Source of the DNA: Synechococcales cyanobacterium GL140_1_metabinner_5_sub
Lineage (GTDB): Bacteria; Cyanobacteriota; Cyanobacteriia; Cyanobacteriales; Chamaesiphonaceae
Length of the DNA: 46,684 nucleotides
Reading direction: 5' to 3'
NCBI GenBank assembly: GCA_025359065.1
Contig: JANYHM010000030.1
Coordinates: 1-46,684, forward strand
The translations under genes and the position numbers were made by a program. Shown here piece after piece: positions 43,573 through 46,684 of this stretch (the stretch's first letter is position 1; each line of letters starts with the position of its first letter). The notes beneath the pieces were generated by a model, which ran no database searches, had not been told where the DNA came from, and saw only the letters and a program-made list of their open reading frames with translations.

Positions 43573-45027
43573 ATGTTTAGCCCAGACGCGGCCATCCTCC
43601 AGACTACTCCGGCTCAAACCCTAGACAAGGTGTACCGCACCCTCCAATCTGGCCCACTAGAAACCAAAGAACAACTAGATGCCTTCTATCGCGAAGAACT
43701 CAACCAAGTGAGGGGCGATAATCGTACTAAAAGGATGGAGTTTGGGCTGCGGGAAGCTCAGAACGATCGACTATTCTACAAAGCTCTGTTTATGGGTCAT
43801 GCCGGATCTGGTAAATCTACAGAACTCAGTCGATTAGTTAACACTCTCCAAGACCAAATATCCCCAATTCGGATCAGGGCTTTGAGTACGCTTAACCCCA
43901 GTAGTTTTCAGCCATTGGACGTGCTGCTAGTGATGATGATTGAGCTGGTAGAAAAAACCAGATTACCCCTTGAAGAAGGCGGTGCTAATCAGATGCCATC
44001 CGATGCTCGCTTGCGTGAAATCTGGGATTGGTTTGCGATCGAGAAAAACGTCACCGAAAGTGTTCAGTCAACAAGTATTGCTGCCGAAGGCGGTGCGGGC
44101 ATTAAGGAAAACTCGCTGTGGAACAATGTGCTGGGTCTGTTCGCAGGAATTAGGAGTGACATTAAATACAACGTAAACCGCAAAGCAGAAATTACAGAGC
44201 ATCGTATTAGTCGCCTAGATGAATTAATGAAGCTAGCAAATCGGCTGCTCGATGATTGCAATAACTTACTGCGTAGCCAGACTGGAAGAGAATGGCTATT
44301 TATTGGAGAAGATTTTGATAAAGGTCGTATCCCCACAGCTCGCCTAGAAGATTTATTTATCAACTATGGTGGAATTTTTTTAGAGCTGCGGACTCACTTG
44401 ATTTTCAATTTGCCTGTCAATCTCTACTACTCTAGTCAGGCTCCTCGCTTGCCTTTCTCTGGCGATTCTGCTCCGCAGACACTTCGTGAACGCAGCTATG
44501 TCCTGCCAGATATTCCGGTGTTCCAAGCAGACAAGTCTCCCAATCAACCGGGACGAGATGCCTTGGTGAGTATTTTGCAGGTGCGCATGAATCTAGATTT
44601 ATTTGCTCCAGATCAGATGATGCGCCTCATCGTGGCTTCTGGTGGCAATCTGCGCGATCTTTTTGGGCTGGTGAAATACGCAGCGGATACCGCAATTATT
44701 GATGGCCGTTTAACTATTACAGAAAAAGATGCCAAAGCAGCGATTAACCATTTACGCAGTGACTATGAGCGCCGATTGGGTCAAAGTCCCTACGATATTG
44801 ATGTAGTTACTTATGAGGCCAAGGCTGAACGACTGTTGAAAATTTATAACAATGATTCCACAGCTAAGATTGCTGACCCGGCGGTTTATTCGTTGTTGAA
44901 TGCCCGTGCGGTGCAGGAATTTAATGGTAAGCGCTGGTTTGGCATACATCCCCTGGTGGTAGATATTTTGGTGGAACAGGGAAAGATTCAACCTGTTAAT
45001 GGCGCTGTGCCGGGAGGGATTGATTAA
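43573..45027 (+). CDS. P-loop ATPase (STAND/KAP-like), partner of the TPR protein
   Basis: A 484-residue ATPase. Walker A FMGHAGSGKSTELSRL (~73-88) and a Walker B-like WLFIGEDFDKG (~241-251) flank a helical insertion (EITEHRISRLDELMKLANRL). A later segment (VASGGNLRDLFGLVKYAADTA) resembles the sensor/lid region of STAND and AAA ATPases, and the C-terminal part (VYSLLNARAVQEFNGKRWF.IHPLVVDIL) looks like a winged helix. I do not recognise a named subfamily. The stop is one base before the ATG of the TPR gene, so the pair is translationally coupled. Confidence 0.78.
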   Translation: MFSPDAAILQTTPAQTLDKVYRTLQSGPLETKEQLDAFYREELNQVRGDNRTKRMEFGLREAQNDRLFYKALFMGHAGSGKSTELSRLVNTLQDQISPIRIRALSTLNPSSFQPLDVLLVMMIELVEKTRLPLEEGGANQMPSDARLREIWDWFAIEKNVTESVQSTSIAAEGGAGIKENSLWNNVLGLFAGIRSDIKYNVNRKAEITEHRISRLDELMKLANRLLDDCNNLLRSQTGREWLFIGEDFDKGRIPTARLEDLFINYGGIFLELRTHLIFNLPVNLYYSSQAPRLPFSGDSAPQTLRERSYVLPDIPVFQADKSPNQPGRDALVSILQVRMNLDLFAPDQMMRLIVASGGNLRDLFGLVKYAADTAIIDGRLTITEKDAKAAINHLRSDYERRLGQSPYDIDVVTYEAKAERLLKIYNNDSTAKIADPAVYSLLNARAVQEFNGKRWFGIHPLVVDILVEQGKIQPVNGAVPGGID

Positions 45028-45028
45028 A

Positions 45029-46576
45029 ATGGCTTTACCGGAAGGTTCGATCGCGGATACTGAAGCTAGGCTGATGCTATGGGCGGCGCGTGAATCTGAT
45101 GATTTGGTGCGGGTAGAGTTTGTTTCAGAAATTTCTCGGCAGCGAGTTTGGCAGGTGGTGAAGGCGACGATGGCTAAACAGGGGGTGCCTGTCTATGAAA
45201 TTGCTTTGCCAGTGCAGGCTGATGCGGCGGCAGTGGTGGGGGCTTTGATTGAACAGTTAGAGCAACTGTCTAATGGAGTTGTTTCTATTACTGGTTTTGC
45301 CAGGGCTTTTAACAATAGTATGTCTTTGCCAGAGGCTCAGACTATCCTGAATTTTAATCGCGATCGATATATCCAACCGGGGCTGCGCCAAATTTGGTGG
45401 ATGACTCCGACTTTTGTAGATATCTCTATTCATACTATGCCAGATATGAATAGTTGGTTTAGCTATAAGCTCCGGTTGACTGAAGCACTGCCGGTGGAAA
45501 ATGCTGTGGCTGCTGAGTCGATCGCTTCCCCTGGCGGCACTTATAGCAATATTGACGATGCCTACCGCCGGTCAGATGATTTGTTGCAGCGCCTGCGGCA
45601 AGCTCAAGCTAGCAATAAACGCAGCCCAGAGGGTGATTTAGCATTGCTGACGACTTACTTACTGCCAGCTCTGGAGGCTTTGGCAGAGGTGGGAGCACAT
45701 CGTAAGCTTCATGATCTGACGTTGCAGTTTGAAGGGGCGATCGGCGATTTACAGGTTGGTGATTCCATTGAGCTAGCTGTTGCATTTTCAAGGGTCGCTA
45801 AGTTGTATGAGGATCAAGGTAGCTACGCGGAAGCAGAGCCATTTCGGCTGCGATCATTGGAAATCAGTGAAAAGCAGTTAGGAGCAGAGCACTCAGACAC
45901 CGCCAATAGTCTGAATAACCTCGCTTCCTTGTATGAATCTATGGGACGTTATGGGGAAGCGGAGCCGTTGTATGTTCGATCGCTGAATATCCATGAAAAG
46001 CAGTTAGGCACAGAGTATTCAGACACCGCCGCCAGCCTGAATAACCTCGCTGGATTATATCGGTTTATGGGACGGTATCAGGAAGCGGAGCCGCTGTGTG
46101 TTCGATCGCTGAAAATCAGTGAAAAGCAGTTAGGCGCAGAGCACCCAGACACCGCCACCAGCCTGAATAACCTCGCTGGATTGTATTATTCAATGGGAAG
46201 GTATGGGGAAGCCGAGCCGCTGTTTGTTCGATCACTAGAAATATTTGAAAAGCAGTTAGGCGCAGAGCACCCATCCACCGCCGCCAGCCTGAATAACCTC
46301 GCTGGATTGTATGAATCTATGGAACGGTATCAGGAAGCGGAGCCGCTGTATATTCGATCGCTGAAAATCCGTGAAAAGCAGTTAGGAGCAGAACACCCAC
46401 ACACCTCCACTAGTCTGAATAACCTCTCGGCATTGTATGAATCTATGGAACGGTATCAGGAAGCGGAGCCGCTATATATTCGATCGCTGAAAATCCGTGA
46501 AAAGCAGTTAGGAGCAAAGCACCCACACACCTCCACTAGTCTGAATATCCCTGATTTGTCACTCTGGGTGAGCTAA
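45029..46576 (+). CDS. TPR-repeat protein with degenerate NTPase-like N-domain, 3' end cut by an IS
   Basis: A 515-residue protein. The N-terminal ~160 residues (ESDDLVRVEFVSEISRQRVW... ITGFARAF... LRQIWWMTPTFVDISIHTMPDMNSWFSYKLRL) resemble the N-domain of cyanobacterial TPR proteins usually ending LFWLP...APDFWSWRS, but lack a P-loop. A helical linker is followed by TPRs of 42 residues (~260-510) nearly identical to those of the NB-ARC gene. The last repeat breaks after SLN into IPDLSLWVS and a stop, where IS-like DNA begins. ATG 45029 follows GGGAGGGA and is one base after the ATPase stop. Confidence 0.78.
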   Translation: MALPEGSIADTEARLMLWAARESDDLVRVEFVSEISRQRVWQVVKATMAKQGVPVYEIALPVQADAAAVVGALIEQLEQLSNGVVSITGFARAFNNSMSLPEAQTILNFNRDRYIQPGLRQIWWMTPTFVDISIHTMPDMNSWFSYKLRLTEALPVENAVAAESIASPGGTYSNIDDAYRRSDDLLQRLRQAQASNKRSPEGDLALLTTYLLPALEALAEVGAHRKLHDLTLQFEGAIGDLQVGDSIELAVAFSRVAKLYEDQGSYAEAEPFRLRSLEISEKQLGAEHSDTANSLNNLASLYESMGRYGEAEPLYVRSLNIHEKQLGTEYSDTAASLNNLAGLYRFMGRYQEAEPLCVRSLKISEKQLGAEHPDTATSLNNLAGLYYSMGRYGEAEPLFVRSLEIFEKQLGAEHPSTAASLNNLAGLYESMERYQEAEPLYIRSLKIREKQLGAEHPHTSTSLNNLSALYESMERYQEAEPLYIRSLKIREKQLGAKHPHTSTSLNIPDLSLWVS

Positions 46577-46684
46577 AATAGAAATAAAAGGCTCGATAGC
46601 AAGCAGGGTATATGACACAGGCACGACCAGCATCACCCACTATCAATTTAATAGACCAATATTGCAGCCAGTATCAAATGATCT
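46548..46684 (+). mobile_element. Left end of a probable IS701-like insertion sequence
   Basis: TPR similarity stops at 46547 (CTGAATA), and the following TCCCTGATTTGTCACTCTGG is unrelated to the repeats, so it is the likely element end. A transposase-like start follows at 46612. The rest of the element, including the right inverted repeat, is outside the window. Confidence 0.6.
46612..46684 (+). CDS. Transposase, N terminus (IS701-like, partial)
   Basis: The ATG at 46612 gives MTQARPASPTINLIDQYCSQ and then YQMI up to the window edge. This resembles the N terminus of IS701-family transposases in cyanobacteria (M-x-Q-P-R-P-x-x-P-T-V-x-F-V-D-E-Y-C). Only 24 residues are visible, so the call is tentative. 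Confidence 0.55.
   Translation, partial: MTQARPASPTINLIDQYCSQYQMI

Overview
The window is cyanobacterial chromosome. The evidence is a complete kaiA-kaiB-kaiC circadian locus, small photosystem subunits (psb30/ycf12 and psaM), the chlorophyll cyclase acsF, hemF, ndhD, an NblA-type phycobilisome-degradation protein, a TxlA/HCF164-like thioredoxin, several cyanobacterial DUF families (DUF5895, DUF2996, DUF3370) and frequent CGATCG-containing octamers. I cannot name the genus from sequence alone. No tRNA, rRNA or CRISPR array was seen.

Layout. (1) 1-6.1 kb is a defence/addiction island: the tail of a HigA-like antitoxin, type I methylase and specificity genes (hsdM, hsdS; no hsdR inside the window), an antisense HigBA-type toxin-antitoxin pair with a palindromic operator, a decayed second copy of the hsdS 3' end, a small secreted Cys-rich ORF that may be frameshifted, a frameshifted higA, and a Uma2 nuclease. 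(2) 6.1-26.8 kb is mostly core genome: thioredoxin, an M16 peptidase-like subunit, psb30, a DUF697 GTPase, radC, a NarL-type response regulator, a ferredoxin-like protein, TerC, psaM, acsF, nblA, hemF, ndhD, an aspartate aminotransferase and a VOC protein, with two more Uma2 genes. (3) 26.9-31.3 kb is the clock: kaiA (TTG start), a 380-bp gap, kaiB, kaiC, then a MoxR-like AAA ATPase 14 bp behind kaiC. (4) 31.4-39.8 kb holds mtnD, an EamA half-transporter overlapping tail-to-tail with a PLP decarboxylase, an SLH protein, a NifU-type scaffold, a lipoprotein, an Rpn/PD-(D/E)XK protein, an antitoxin with a truncated PIN toxin, DUF3370 and folD. (5) 39.85-46.7 kb is a STAND-like accessory island: an NB-ARC/TPR protein whose upstream coding parts are separated from it by two in-frame TGA codons, an antisense Uma2 gene flanked by a duplicated 3' end of the TPR gene, a P-loop ATPase and a second TPR protein one base apart, and the start of a probable IS701-like transposase that cuts off the last TPR gene.

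The strongest candidates for something new are the split NB-ARC/TPR and ATPase/TPR island at 39.85-46.6 kb, and the repeated architecture in which antisense accessory genes (a toxin-antitoxin pair, a Uma2 gene) sit between an intact gene 3' end and a decaying copy of that same 3' end (hsdS at 3.1-4.2 kb; TPR gene at 42.2-43.5 kb). No database search was possible; family names rest on motif and sequence recognition.
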